In this document: positions 40,064 through 48,143 of the stretch, piece by piece | Position numbering within the stretch: the first letter of the stretch is position 1 | How the letters are laid out: every line of letters begins with the position of its first letter | Assembly (NCBI GenBank): GCA_023418915.1 | Contig: JAEZYU010000043.1 | Coordinates: 1-55,043 of the forward strand | DNA length: 55,043 nt | From: Bacillota bacterium | GTDB taxonomy: Bacteria; Bacillota; Clostridia; Acetivibrionales; DTU013 | Direction: 5' to 3' | Notes under the pieces: generated by a model | Databases searched by the model: none | Told to the model about the DNA's origin: nothing | The model's input: only the letters and a program-made list of their open reading frames with translations | Position numbers and translations under genes: made by a program

Positions 40064-41917
40064 ATGTCATGTCACAAATCCGGCAAAACTGCAGCATTGA
40101 GCATAACAGATACTCCAAAGCTGGTGCTTGCAGGCAACCCCAATGTAGGCAAATCGGTATTTTTTAATGCGCTTACTGGTATGTACGTTGATGTATCAAA
40201 TTTTCCGGGAACTACTGTCGAAATAAGCAGGGGCAGATTCAGAGGATATATCGTTGAGGACACCCCAGGAGTCTATGGCGTGTCATCCTTTAATGATGAA
40301 GAGACGGCAGCACGCGACATCATACTGGGAGCAGATATAATTTTAAATGTTGTCGATGCCGTACATCTGCACCGTGACCTTTTTCTCACACAGCAACTTA
40401 TTGACATGGGCAAAAGCATCATAGTTGCACTGAATCTAATGGATGACGCCGAGCGGAATGGGATCAGGGTCGACATACCAAAGCTCTCTGAAATGTTGGG
40501 TGTACCGGTTGTTGCAACAAAGGCTGTCAAAAACGTTGGGATCTCCGAAGTAATAGAGAGGATCGATAAAGCATCGCAGGGGAACAGACTGCCGGGCATA
40601 GAGTCCATGCTCAGGCAATATAGAGCAAAGGGGCTGACAGAGGCAGATGCATTGATGGTCCTTGAAGATGATCTTGAGATATGCAAAAGGCTGGACTTGA
40701 AGCCTGCCGGCCATCAGGAGGAGCTTTACAAACGCAGGCGGGCAAGGGTAGATGAAATCATAACAGCGGTAGTCTCTGAAAGCAACGAAAAAGCGAGTCT
40801 TTCAGTTAAGCTCGGACGTCTTATGCTAAGGCCGCTGACTGGGATTCCAATACTTGCGGTTACATTGTTTGCAATTTTTATGTTCGTTGGGGTCTTTATG
40901 GGTCAGACAGTTGTTGAACTGACCGAAGAAAAAATAATGGGTGGGCTGTATCAGCCATTTATCACTGAGCTCATCACCGGCATAATACCACTTGATTCCT
41001 TTTTTGGACAGATACTTGTTGGCGAATTCGGCCTGCTTACTATGACTCCGGTTTATGTACTGGGTTTACTGCTTCCGCTGGTTGTAGGGTTTTATCTGAT
41101 GCTGTCCATACTGGAGGACTCGGGCTATCTGCCCAGGATTGCAGTGCTTTCAGATAGAATGATGACTGGGGTCGGTCTTAACGGCAGGGCGATAATACCC
41201 ACAATATTGGCATTCGGGTGCTTCACGGCAGCTACGATGACCACGAGACTGCTTGGATCCAGAAGAGAGCGTGTTATTGCTACGGCTCTTCTTGGACTGA
41301 CTATCCCTTGCTCGGCTCAGCTGGGAGTCATATCGGGTATGCTTGCTTCTATGGGTATATTATATATACTGTTTTATGTCCTTGTACTGGTATTGCTGTT
41401 CGGGCTGGTCGGCAAAGTGCTCAACAGGCTATTGCCGGGAGAATCCAGCAGCCTTTTGATCGATCTTCCTGCGATACGGCTGCCCGGCCTCAGGAACGTA
41501 TTGAAAAAAACCTTTGTAAAGACTAAAATGTTTATAAAGGAAGCTGCTCCGCTTTTTGCATTGGGAGCTCTTATCATTACTTTTTTGCAGTACTTCGGAA
41601 TACTCGAAGCGATCCAGGATGCTATTGCACCGCTGACAGTATCATGGCTGAATCTGCCCAAAGAGATGGCGACTGTCTTTATCATGGGCATGATACGAAG
41701 GGACTTTGGCGCAGCCGGGCTGAGCAGCATAGCGTTAACAAGCCCTCAGCTGATGACCGCATTGATCACGATCACATTGTTTGTTCCATGTATAGCAGCA
41801 GTAATGGTGATCTTCAAGGAACGATCAAAGGGGGAGGCTGCACTGATATGGATAGGCAGCCTGGTGTCGGCGTTTGTTGTGGGAGGTCTGGTTTCACGCC
41901 TTCTTATGCTTTTTTGA
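40064..41917 (+). CDS. feoB: Ferrous iron transport protein B
   Basis: The 617-residue Fe(II) transporter has an N-terminal G-protein domain, with G1 GNPNVGKS (about residues 25-32), G3 DTPG (about 67-70) and G4 NLMD (about 127-130). A helical regulatory domain and a membrane domain with two Gate repeats from about residue 275 follow. Conserved membrane motifs include LEDSGYLPRIA, GRAIIPTILAFGC and IRRDFGAAGL. ATG 40064 is assumed. GTG 40055 would overlap feoA. At 617 residues it is a short version of the family, which lacks part of the E. coli C terminus. Confidence 0.96.
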   Translation: MSCHKSGKTAALSITDTPKLVLAGNPNVGKSVFFNALTGMYVDVSNFPGTTVEISRGRFRGYIVEDTPGVYGVSSFNDEETAARDIILGADIILNVVDAVHLHRDLFLTQQLIDMGKSIIVALNLMDDAERNGIRVDIPKLSEMLGVPVVATKAVKNVGISEVIERIDKASQGNRLPGIESMLRQYRAKGLTEADALMVLEDDLEICKRLDLKPAGHQEELYKRRRARVDEIITAVVSESNEKASLSVKLGRLMLRPLTGIPILAVTLFAIFMFVGVFMGQTVVELTEEKIMGGLYQPFITELITGIIPLDSFFGQILVGEFGLLTMTPVYVLGLLLPLVVGFYLMLSILEDSGYLPRIAVLSDRMMTGVGLNGRAIIPTILAFGCFTAATMTTRLLGSRRERVIATALLGLTIPCSAQLGVISGMLASMGILYILFYVLVLVLLFGLVGKVLNRLLPGESSSLLIDLPAIRLPGLRNVLKKTFVKTKMFIKEAAPLFALGALIITFLQYFGILEAIQDAIAPLTVSWLNLPKEMATVFIMGMIRRDFGAAGLSSIALTSPQLMTALITITLFVPCIAAVMVIFKERSKGEAALIWIGSLVSAFVVGGLVSRLLMLF

Positions 41918-41933
41918 GCGAGGTGGTTTTAGT

Positions 41934-42083
41934 ATGAAAATAGTATGTTCTGTTTGCAAATATGAATTTGATAATGATAAATCTAAAAAATGCCCGAGAT
42001 GCGGGGCCATTGTTCCCATAAAGAGCGGTTGTGAAAACTGCAGCGGCTGCTCCATATGGAAGTCCTGTAAGGCCAAAAGATGA
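41934..42083 (+). CDS. Tiny 8-cysteine protein of the feo operon
   Basis: The 49-residue protein starts at ATG 41934 after GAGGTGG. Eight cysteines (5, 8, 20, 23, 33, 36, 39, 45) form CSVC, CPRC and CENCSGC motifs. The first two pairs look like a zinc ribbon or rubredoxin-like knuckle, and the last four could hold a second metal or cluster. It lies 16 bases after feoB, in the place where many operons carry feoC or a small Cys-rich FeoB-associated protein, but it has no membrane helix. A metal or iron-sulfur binding accessory role is inferred. Confidence 0.72.
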   Translation: MKIVCSVCKYEFDNDKSKKCPRCGAIVPIKSGCENCSGCSIWKSCKAKR

Positions 42084-42192
42084 AGTTTACTGGACTTCAC
42101 AGAGGGCCGGGGGAATAATGCACATTACAGGCCGGGGGAAAAGCGCCAGAATGTGTATTGCAGTATCGAAAAAGCGGCAGGAGGTATAAATA

Positions 42193-42630
42193 ATGAATGC
42201 GTCAGATGAGCGTGATCTTAAGGAACTGCTAAGAAGAAGCGGATATAAGTTCACCGGTCAGAGAAGTGCTGTGCTGGACGTGCTTCTCAAATACAGCGAC
42301 AGTCACATGAGTATCGACGATATATTCAGTTTAGTCAAGCAGACCAATCCTGAGATAGGTATTGCAACTGTTTACCGCACACTGACGCTTCTTGAGAAGA
42401 TAGGTATCGTCATCAAGCTGGATCTGGACGATGGATTCAGCCGCTATGAGCTGTCGCGTCAAAATGAAGATCATCGTCACCATCATCTGATTTGCAGTAA
42501 ATGCGGCAGTGTTTCCGAGGTCGAGGAGGATCTGCTGGACTCCCTGGAAGAGCAGATCCTGAAGAAAAATGGTTTTTTAGTTACAGATCACAGAGTCAAA
42601 TTTTATGGCTTGTGTAAAAAATGCAGATGA
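42193..42630 (+). CDS. Fur-family metalloregulator
   Basis: The 145-residue regulator has a winged-helix DNA-binding domain (residues 10-85, with PEIGIATVYRTLTLLEKIG) and a C-terminal dimerisation domain with the His cluster DHRHHHLICSKCG and a second CxxC, CKKC, for structural zinc. Whether it senses iron, zinc or peroxide is not decided by these motifs. Its position between feoAB and a ZIP transporter, and a Fur box ahead of feoA, favour an iron role. AGGAGG is about 9 bases before ATG 42193. Confidence 0.93.
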   Translation: MNASDERDLKELLRRSGYKFTGQRSAVLDVLLKYSDSHMSIDDIFSLVKQTNPEIGIATVYRTLTLLEKIGIVIKLDLDDGFSRYELSRQNEDHRHHHLICSKCGSVSEVEEDLLDSLEEQILKKNGFLVTDHRVKFYGLCKKCR

Positions 42631-42711
42631 TCAGCACAGCATTGTTTATATATAGTGCTGTTGGTGGTAAATAATAAAGCATGCTGATCAACACGCACCG
42701 GAGGTCATTGT

Positions 42712-43524
42712 ATGGATGATTTATTCAGAAGCATCAGTCCCGTCTATCAGGCATTGATAGCCACTGGATTCTCTTGGTTTATGACAGCTGTGGGAGCTGC
42801 TTTGGTTTTCTTTTTCAAGACTATCAACAAAAAGGTTCTCGATACCATGCTGGGATTTGCCGCAGGTGTAATGATCGCAGCGAGCTTCTGGTCGCTGCTT
42901 GCACCTTCTATTGAAATGTCCGGATCGCTCGGCCTTCCAAAATGGCTGCCTCCGGTTATCGGCTTTCTTGCGGGAGGATTATTTCTGAAGCTGGCCGACT
43001 CGATCCTGCCGCACCTGCATATTGGCCTGCCGATGGAAAAAAGCGAAGGGCTCAAGTCAGGATGGAAACGCAGTATACTGCTTGTTGCTGCGATAACCTT
43101 ACATAACATACCCGAAGGGCTTGCTGTAGGAGTAGCCATAGGTGCAGCTACCAACAATCTTGGTTCGGCCACGATAGCAAGCGCTCTCATCCTTACTTTA
43201 GGCATGGGTCTTCAGAACCTGCCCGAAGGAGCGGCAGTATCGATACCGCTCAGACGGGAAGGCGTTTCGAGACTTAAAAGCTTCTGGTACGGTCAGGTTT
43301 CAGGAATTGTGGAGCCTATTGCCGGTGTTATCGGAGTTGTTGCCGTAATGGCTGTCAGGCCGCTGCTTCCATACGCACTATCCTTTGCGGCAGGCGCTAT
43401 GATATATGTCGTAGTTGAAGAACTGCTGCCTGAATCACAGTCATCATCCAGCTCAGACTATTCGACCATTGGCTGCCTGCTTGGCTTTACACTGATGATG
43501 GTGCTGGATGTCGCACTAGCCTGA
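42712..43524 (+). CDS. ZIP-family divalent metal transporter
   Basis: The 270-residue integral membrane protein has eight predicted helices. The binuclear metal site is visible as HNIPEG in helix IV (about residues 137-142) and LQNLPEGA in helix V (about 167-174), with VVEELLPE later. It imports Zn(II), Fe(II) or Mn(II), and which of these is uncertain. It follows the Fur-family gene at 81 bases, with inverted TGATCAGCA/TGCTGATCA (42628-42636 and 42682-42690) between. GGAGG precedes ATG 42712. Confidence 0.93.
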   Translation: MDDLFRSISPVYQALIATGFSWFMTAVGAALVFFFKTINKKVLDTMLGFAAGVMIAASFWSLLAPSIEMSGSLGLPKWLPPVIGFLAGGLFLKLADSILPHLHIGLPMEKSEGLKSGWKRSILLVAAITLHNIPEGLAVGVAIGAATNNLGSATIASALILTLGMGLQNLPEGAAVSIPLRREGVSRLKSFWYGQVSGIVEPIAGVIGVVAVMAVRPLLPYALSFAAGAMIYVVVEELLPESQSSSSSDYSTIGCLLGFTLMMVLDVALA

Positions 43525-43528
43525 CAAA

Positions 43529-44329
43529 TCACTCGATTATGCTGCCATCAGTGCTGATAGTAACAGTATTCCAGGGTATAAGCCTTCCGCTTTTGAGCAT
43601 AGCATTTTTAACTGCATGTACCAGACCGCCGCAGCAGGGTACCTCCATGCGAAGTACTGTAAGGCTTTTTATATCATGGCTTGCAAGTATTTGTGCCAGC
43701 TTTTCGGAGTAATCGGTATCATCAAGCTTAGGACATCCAATGATCGTGATTTTGCCCTTCATGAAATCCTGATGGATATTGGAATACGCATATGCAGTGC
43801 AGTCTGCGGCTACCAAAATATCGGCATTGTCAAAATATGGCGCTCCGGGGGACACCAGCTTGATCTGGCATGGCCATTGACCCAGCTGCGACTCGTTCTG
43901 TGCTTCTGCAGCACTACAAGCTTTGTTGTGTGCATCTGCAGCAGGCGTATTTGGATTTCTGTCTCTGTTGATTATACGAGCGCGTGAACCCGGACAGCCT
44001 GATGCTGTGTGTGAAATGGCTGCAGACATGCACGGAGCAGGTTCCTTTGGATCTGCCTCAGGCTTGTCTTTAGGGAGAGGCGGAAGACCATTTTCCTCAA
44101 GATGCTTTTTAACTGCTTCTTCGTCAAAAAACGCAGCTTCACGCTCTACTATCTCTATTGCTCCCGTTGGACATTCAGGCAGACAATTGCCCAGTCCATC
44201 ACAGTAAGTATCGGATATAAGCCTTGCTTTGCCGTTTACCATTTTTAAAGCGCCCTCTTGACACGCATTGACACAAAGCCCGCATCCATTACACTTTTCT
44301 TCATCTATTTTTATTATTTTTCTGATCAT
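43529..44329 (-). CDS. Two-cluster ferredoxin-domain iron-sulfur protein
   Basis: The 266-residue cytoplasmic protein has two 4Fe-4S motifs at the N terminus (CNGCGLCVNACQEGAL and CDGLGNCLPECPTGAI). A Pro/Cys/Ala-rich variable linker of about 100 residues follows. The conserved C-terminal domain has ILVAADCTAYAY, TIIGCPKLDDTD and VPCCGGLVHAVKNA. Proteins of this layout are widespread in anaerobes, often near hybrid-cluster protein genes, and their role is not settled. ATG 44329 follows AAAGGAAC. The Crp/Fnr-like palindrome upstream (44393-44406) suggests redox or nitrosative-stress control. Confidence 0.88.
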   Translation of the reverse strand: MIRKIIKIDEEKCNGCGLCVNACQEGALKMVNGKARLISDTYCDGLGNCLPECPTGAIEIVEREAAFFDEEAVKKHLEENGLPPLPKDKPEADPKEPAPCMSAAISHTASGCPGSRARIINRDRNPNTPAADAHNKACSAAEAQNESQLGQWPCQIKLVSPGAPYFDNADILVAADCTAYAYSNIHQDFMKGKITIIGCPKLDDTDYSEKLAQILASHDIKSLTVLRMEVPCCGGLVHAVKNAMLKSGRLIPWNTVTISTDGSIIE

Positions 44330-44392
44330 GATATTGTTCCTTTCTTTATTCATTTTCTGACTAGATTGTATAGCAGAATTAGTTGATAATCG

Positions 44393-44406
44393 GTAACCAT
44401 GGTTAC
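44393..44406 (-). promoter_or_regulatory. Crp/Fnr-type palindrome upstream of the ferredoxin gene
   Basis: GTAACCATGGTTAC is a perfect 14-bp palindrome. A -10 candidate TATACA lies about 20 bases downstream on the minus strand with no matching -35, so the site would be centred near -41, the class II activator position. Confidence 0.55.
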
Positions 44407-44466
44407 AAAAGAATGTGATTTTTTACAAAATGCATTATTGCTGCACCAATGGCCTGTGATTTTTGG

Positions 44467-44660
44467 TATAATAGCGAAGCGGAGAAGTTTACTGCTTTTA
44501 GTGTATCTCCGGCCCTTTGGCTGAAAATCTTCTGGCAGCGGATAAGCTCAAAACGAAGGTTTCTGATTTACCTTAGCACCCGGAAATTACCCGGGTTTTC
44601 GCCGGACTGCTGCTGGTTGCTATCTCAGCACTGCCTGGCAATAGTCTTGTTTTAAGCTAT
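44467..44660 (+). ncRNA. Candidate rod-like RNA in the gap before the DUF1538 gene
   Basis: The 44330-44773 gap has no gene. After TATAAT (44467-44472), nested helices can be drawn: 44545-44558 with 44646-44658, 44563-44566 with 44625-44628, and TAGCACCCGG (44574-44583) with CTGGTTGCTA (44613-44622). There is also a small GGAGA/TCTCC hairpin near the 5-prime end. The fold resembles a long unbranched hairpin. No -35 and no terminator T run were found, so this is tentative. Confidence 0.25.
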
Positions 44661-44773
44661 TACTCATAATGAGGTTCGCTATACAATTGAATAATGCTTA
44701 TGTTGTGTTTGCTGCGGCAGGTATAATGGTATAGCCCAGAGTACAAAAGAATAATAATAAGCGAAAGGAAGTG

Positions 44774-46276
44774 ATGTGTTTGAATGTACTCCTTGACAAG
44801 TTCAAAGAAGTTCTTTATTCGATACTGCCGATAACAGTAATCGTTCTGATACTCAATTTTACTATGGTGCCTCTCGGGATCCCGATGCTAATCAGATTCC
44901 TTGCAGGTGCGCTGATGATATCGGTAGGTCTGACGATTTTTCTCATTGGGGTCGATCTGGGGATAACACCGGTGGGCAAGCTGATGGGAACTACTCTCAC
45001 AAAGACCAACAAGGTGTTTATAATAGCTGCAGTCGGACTTGTTCTGGGTTTCCTCATATCGATAGCGGAGCCAGATCTGCATATACTCGCAGGGCAGGTC
45101 GAAATGGTCACCACAGGGCTGATATCCAAATGGATGCTGGTAGTTGTGGTGTCACTGGGCATTGCACTGTTGCTGGCCTCAGGCTTACTGAGGATAATTT
45201 TCAATATTCCGCTGTACAAGACGCTGACTGTGCTTTATTTCATCATATTAGCACTGGCGTTGTTTTCTTCACCGGAATTTCTTGCGATCGCCTTCGACTC
45301 CTCCGGTGCTACTACCGGTGCCTTGACAGTACCGTTTGTGCTGGCGCTGGCGCTAGGTATATCGTCGATAAAGAAAGATAGTAAGGCATCAGAGAAGGAC
45401 AGCTTCGGGCTGGTGGGTATTATATCGGCAGGAGCGATCATAGCGGTGCTTGCAATGAGCATAATAAAAAGAACAGGCAAGATATCTGGTACTTTGGAGA
45501 AAAGCTTATATTATACGGATTCCATACTTTTGCCCTTTTTAAAAAAAATGCCCCAATTGGCGATGGAATCGTTGATAGCACTGCTTCCGCTGCTTGCAGT
45601 ATTCATACTGTTTAAGAAAATATCATTCAAGCTGAATAAGAAGCAGTTCAGAACAATAATAATGGGCTTTATTTATACATTTGTCGGATTGACACTGTTT
45701 TTGACCGGTGTCAACGCAAGCTTCATGGATGTGGGAACGATCGTCGGCTATGAGATTGCAGCCAGAGGAAGCGCTTTGCTGACAATTGCCATCGGCTTTG
45801 TACTTGGGTTGGTCACGATACTGGCAGAACCTGCCGTATATGTACTGACCCATCAGATTGAGGACGTTACCAGCGGTTATGTAAACAAGAAGTTGGTCAT
45901 GTCTGCGCTTTCAGTCGGAATAGGCACTGCAGTGGCACTTTCGATGCTGAGAATAATCGTACCAGGTATACAGCTATGGCATTATTTGCTGCCAGGGTAT
46001 ATAATCTCTATTGCATTGACATTTTTTACACCAAAGCTGTTTGTAGGTATAGCCTTTGACTCAGGGGGAGTAGCCTCAGGCCCGATGACTGCCACGTTTA
46101 TACTTGCTTTTGTGCAGGGCGCTGCAGATGCCATAGAGGGAGCAGATGTGCTGATAGATGGGTTTGGTATGATCGCAATGGTCGCACTGACACCGCTCAT
46201 TGCACTGCAGATACTGGGATTGATCTATAAGGCCAAGTCTCACAAAGGAGGATTGACTGATGACGGTAAACAGTGA
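44774..46276 (+). CDS. DUF1538 family membrane protein, internally duplicated
   Basis: The 500-residue protein has about 12 to 14 hydrophobic helices and consists of two homologous halves. FDSSGATTGALTVPFVLALA (about residues 176-195) mirrors FDSGGVASGPMTATFILAFV (about residues 426-445), and VGLTIFLIGVDL mirrors VGLTLFLTGVNA. The paired FDSxG(A/V)xxG motifs may line a transport path. The function is unknown. Homologues are regularly accompanied by PII-like proteins, as here, where the next gene overlaps by 17 bases. ATG 44774 or TTG 44780 are both possible starts after AAAGGAAG. Confidence 0.87.
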   Translation: MCLNVLLDKFKEVLYSILPITVIVLILNFTMVPLGIPMLIRFLAGALMISVGLTIFLIGVDLGITPVGKLMGTTLTKTNKVFIIAAVGLVLGFLISIAEPDLHILAGQVEMVTTGLISKWMLVVVVSLGIALLLASGLLRIIFNIPLYKTLTVLYFIILALALFSSPEFLAIAFDSSGATTGALTVPFVLALALGISSIKKDSKASEKDSFGLVGIISAGAIIAVLAMSIIKRTGKISGTLEKSLYYTDSILLPFLKKMPQLAMESLIALLPLLAVFILFKKISFKLNKKQFRTIIMGFIYTFVGLTLFLTGVNASFMDVGTIVGYEIAARGSALLTIAIGFVLGLVTILAEPAVYVLTHQIEDVTSGYVNKKLVMSALSVGIGTAVALSMLRIIVPGIQLWHYLLPGYIISIALTFFTPKLFVGIAFDSGGVASGPMTATFILAFVQGAADAIEGADVLIDGFGMIAMVALTPLIALQILGLIYKAKSHKGGLTDDGKQ

Positions 46277-46934
46277 TGCTAAAAGTATAGAATTGATATG
46301 TGTCATCGTTAACAGCGGGCACGGCAGCAAGGCATTGAAGATCGCCAGGAATAACGGCGTGCATGGCGGCACGATTTTCTTTGGCAGAGGTACGGTCAAG
46401 AGCAAGCTGCTCGAATTTCTCAGTCTGTACGATGTGAAGAAGGAGATACTCTGGATGATCGCCGAAAGCTCAATTGCATATAATGCACTGGAAAAGCTGA
46501 ATGACGAAATGCGTTTTGATAAGCCTCATCATGGTATAGCCTTCAGCCTGCCGGTCATGGGGATCATCGGCAGCAGCTGCTATAATTGTGAATTTACTAC
46601 GGAAAGAGGTGTGGAAAATATGTATAATGCGATTTTTGTTATCGTTGACAAGGGAAAGGCTGAGGAAGTCATAGAGGCTGCTGAAAGGGCAGGATCGACA
46701 GGCGGGACCATCATCAATGCCAGAGGCGCTGGCATACACGAAACAAGCAAGCTGTTTTCAATGGAGATAGAGCCTGAAAAGGAAATGGTGATGATACTGG
46801 CGTTAAGGGCTTCCACCGACAAAATCGCTGAATCGATCAGGGACAGTCTGAAGATCGAAGAACCCGGCAACGGAGTCATTTTCATTCAGGAAGTGAACAA
46901 GACATACGGACTATACCGTCCCACCAAGGAATGA
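46260..46934 (+). CDS. Double PII-like signal protein paired with the DUF1538 transporter
   Basis: The 224-residue protein consists of two PII-fold domains in one chain. Domain 1 (about residues 1-105) has GVHGGTIFFGRG and domain 2 (about 115-220) has GSTGGTIINARG, each at the position of the PII T-loop base, and each ends with a short strand. PII proteins bind ATP/ADP and small effectors and gate membrane transporters. The 17-base overlap with the DUF1538 gene indicates coupled production. Key lysine and tyrosine residues of classical GlnB/GlnK T-loops are not conserved, so the effector is unknown. Confidence 0.88.
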   Translation: MTVNSDAKSIELICVIVNSGHGSKALKIARNNGVHGGTIFFGRGTVKSKLLEFLSLYDVKKEILWMIAESSIAYNALEKLNDEMRFDKPHHGIAFSLPVMGIIGSSCYNCEFTTERGVENMYNAIFVIVDKGKAEEVIEAAERAGSTGGTIINARGAGIHETSKLFSMEIEPEKEMVMILALRASTDKIAESIRDSLKIEEPGNGVIFIQEVNKTYGLYRPTKE

Positions 46935-46958
46935 AGTGTTGTGCCTAGATTTATACGT

Positions 46959-47099
46959 CACCTGTGCCGGTATTGGGCAAATATTGTAATCGCCTGTGCC
47001 GGTATTGCGCAAATATTGTAATCGCCTGTGCTGGCATTGGGCAAATATTGAATCGCCTGTGCCGGTATTGGGCAAATATTGTAATCGCCTGCAAAATGG
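46959..47099. repeat. 32-bp tandem repeat, 4.2 units
   Basis: CGCCTGTGCCGGTATTGGGC followed by AAATATTGTAAT repeats at 46959-46990, 46991-47022, 47023-47053 (one base short) and 47054-47085, then breaks off in the next unit. It begins 24 bases after the PII gene stop and is noncoding. It fills most of the first part of the 46935-47438 gap. Confidence 0.88.
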
Positions 47100-47225
47100 A
47101 CAAAAATTCAGGTATAGGACAAATAGCCGCTTAAAAATGATCGGAAATTGAGCTTTTTATGCAATAATTGCGCCATATTCCAGATTATGTTAAGCGAATG
47201 CTGCCTATACTTGAATTTTTGTCCA
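47097..47225. repeat. 129-bp element with 22-bp inverted ends
   Basis: 47097-47118 (TGGACAAAAATTCAGGTATA then GG) and 47204-47225 are inverted with a single mismatch. Inside, AGCCGCTTAA and TTAAGCGAATGCT extend the symmetry. The tandem repeat runs directly into the left arm. It could be a small non-autonomous element or a large RNA hairpin. No target duplication was seen. Confidence 0.7.
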
Positions 47226-47361
47226 TCCGACTGTAATTTAATTTAATTTCTTTCGCCATGACCGTTCCGGTCAGACCTATTGAAATTTCCACCGTAATTT
47301 TATATAGTTAATCCTGTAATAAATCAAAAAAATATACAGTCGACGGATATATGTCAGATTG

Positions 47362-47414
47362 GATAAGAAAATTTTTCTACAGTCGGAAATTTTCTTTGAA
47401 CCCAAGAGTTACAA
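47362..47414. repeat. Dispersed repeat, module 1 copy
   Basis: GATAAGAAAATTTTTCTACA, GTCGGAAATTTTCTTTGAAC and CCAAGAGTTACAAC align with 3884-3936. It ends 24 bases before the ABC ATPase start and must form part of its leader or promoter. Confidence 0.7.
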
Positions 47415-47438
47415 CTACATTTATGTGGAGGTCTGAAA

Positions 47439-48143
47439 GTGATCAACGTAAAGCACCTTGTCAAGAAATATGATAAAGTCATTGCTGCAAATGATGTGAA
47501 TTTCAATGTATATCCTGGGGAAGTCACTGTTCTGCTTGGGCCGAACGGTGCGGGAAAATCTACTACCATAAAATGCATAGCAGGTCTTTTAAACTATGAT
47601 GGTGAGATTACCATATGTGGTAAGCACAACAAAAGCATCGAAGCAAAGAAGACCTTTGGCTTTGTCCCCGAGATCCCGGCCTTGTTCGATCTGATGACGG
47701 TGTGGGAGCATGCTCAGTTCATCGCTCGTGCGTATAAGCTGGAGGAAGGCTGGCAGGAGAGGGCTGAAGAGCTTCTGAAAAGGTTTGAGATACTTGACAA
47801 AAGGGATTCCATCAGCCGTGAGCTTTCAAAGGGAATGCTGCAAAAGGTCAGTATTGTCCTGGCCTTGATGGTACAGCCCAAAGCCGTACTTTTTGATGAG
47901 CCGCTCATAGGACTGGATCCGAAGGCAATAAATGAAATGACAGCTTTGTTCGGGGAGCTCAGGCAAGAAGGTGTAAGTATATTGATCAGCACTCATATCA
48001 TCGATACGATCAGCGAAGTATGGGACAGAGCATATATAATGAATAAGGGTTCCATAGTATATGAGGGTTCAAAAGCTGATCCGGATGTGAAGGATCTAAA
48101 GGCTCTCTTCTTTAAAATGACGGATGAGGAGGCAGCTCAATGA
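47439..48143 (+). CDS. ABC exporter ATP-binding subunit
   Basis: The 234-residue ATPase has Walker A GPNGAGKST (about residues 33-41), signature LSKGMLQKVSIVLAL (about 126-140), Walker B VLFDEPLIGLDP (about 147-158) and switch His in ISTHIID. GTG 47439 follows GGAGG at 7 bases. The stop overlaps the permease start by 4 bases. The layout resembles ABC exporters of unknown substrate with one very large permease. Confidence 0.92.
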   Translation: MINVKHLVKKYDKVIAANDVNFNVYPGEVTVLLGPNGAGKSTTIKCIAGLLNYDGEITICGKHNKSIEAKKTFGFVPEIPALFDLMTVWEHAQFIARAYKLEEGWQERAEELLKRFEILDKRDSISRELSKGMLQKVSIVLALMVQPKAVLFDEPLIGLDPKAINEMTALFGELRQEGVSILISTHIIDTISEVWDRAYIMNKGSIVYEGSKADPDVKDLKALFFKMTDEEAAQ

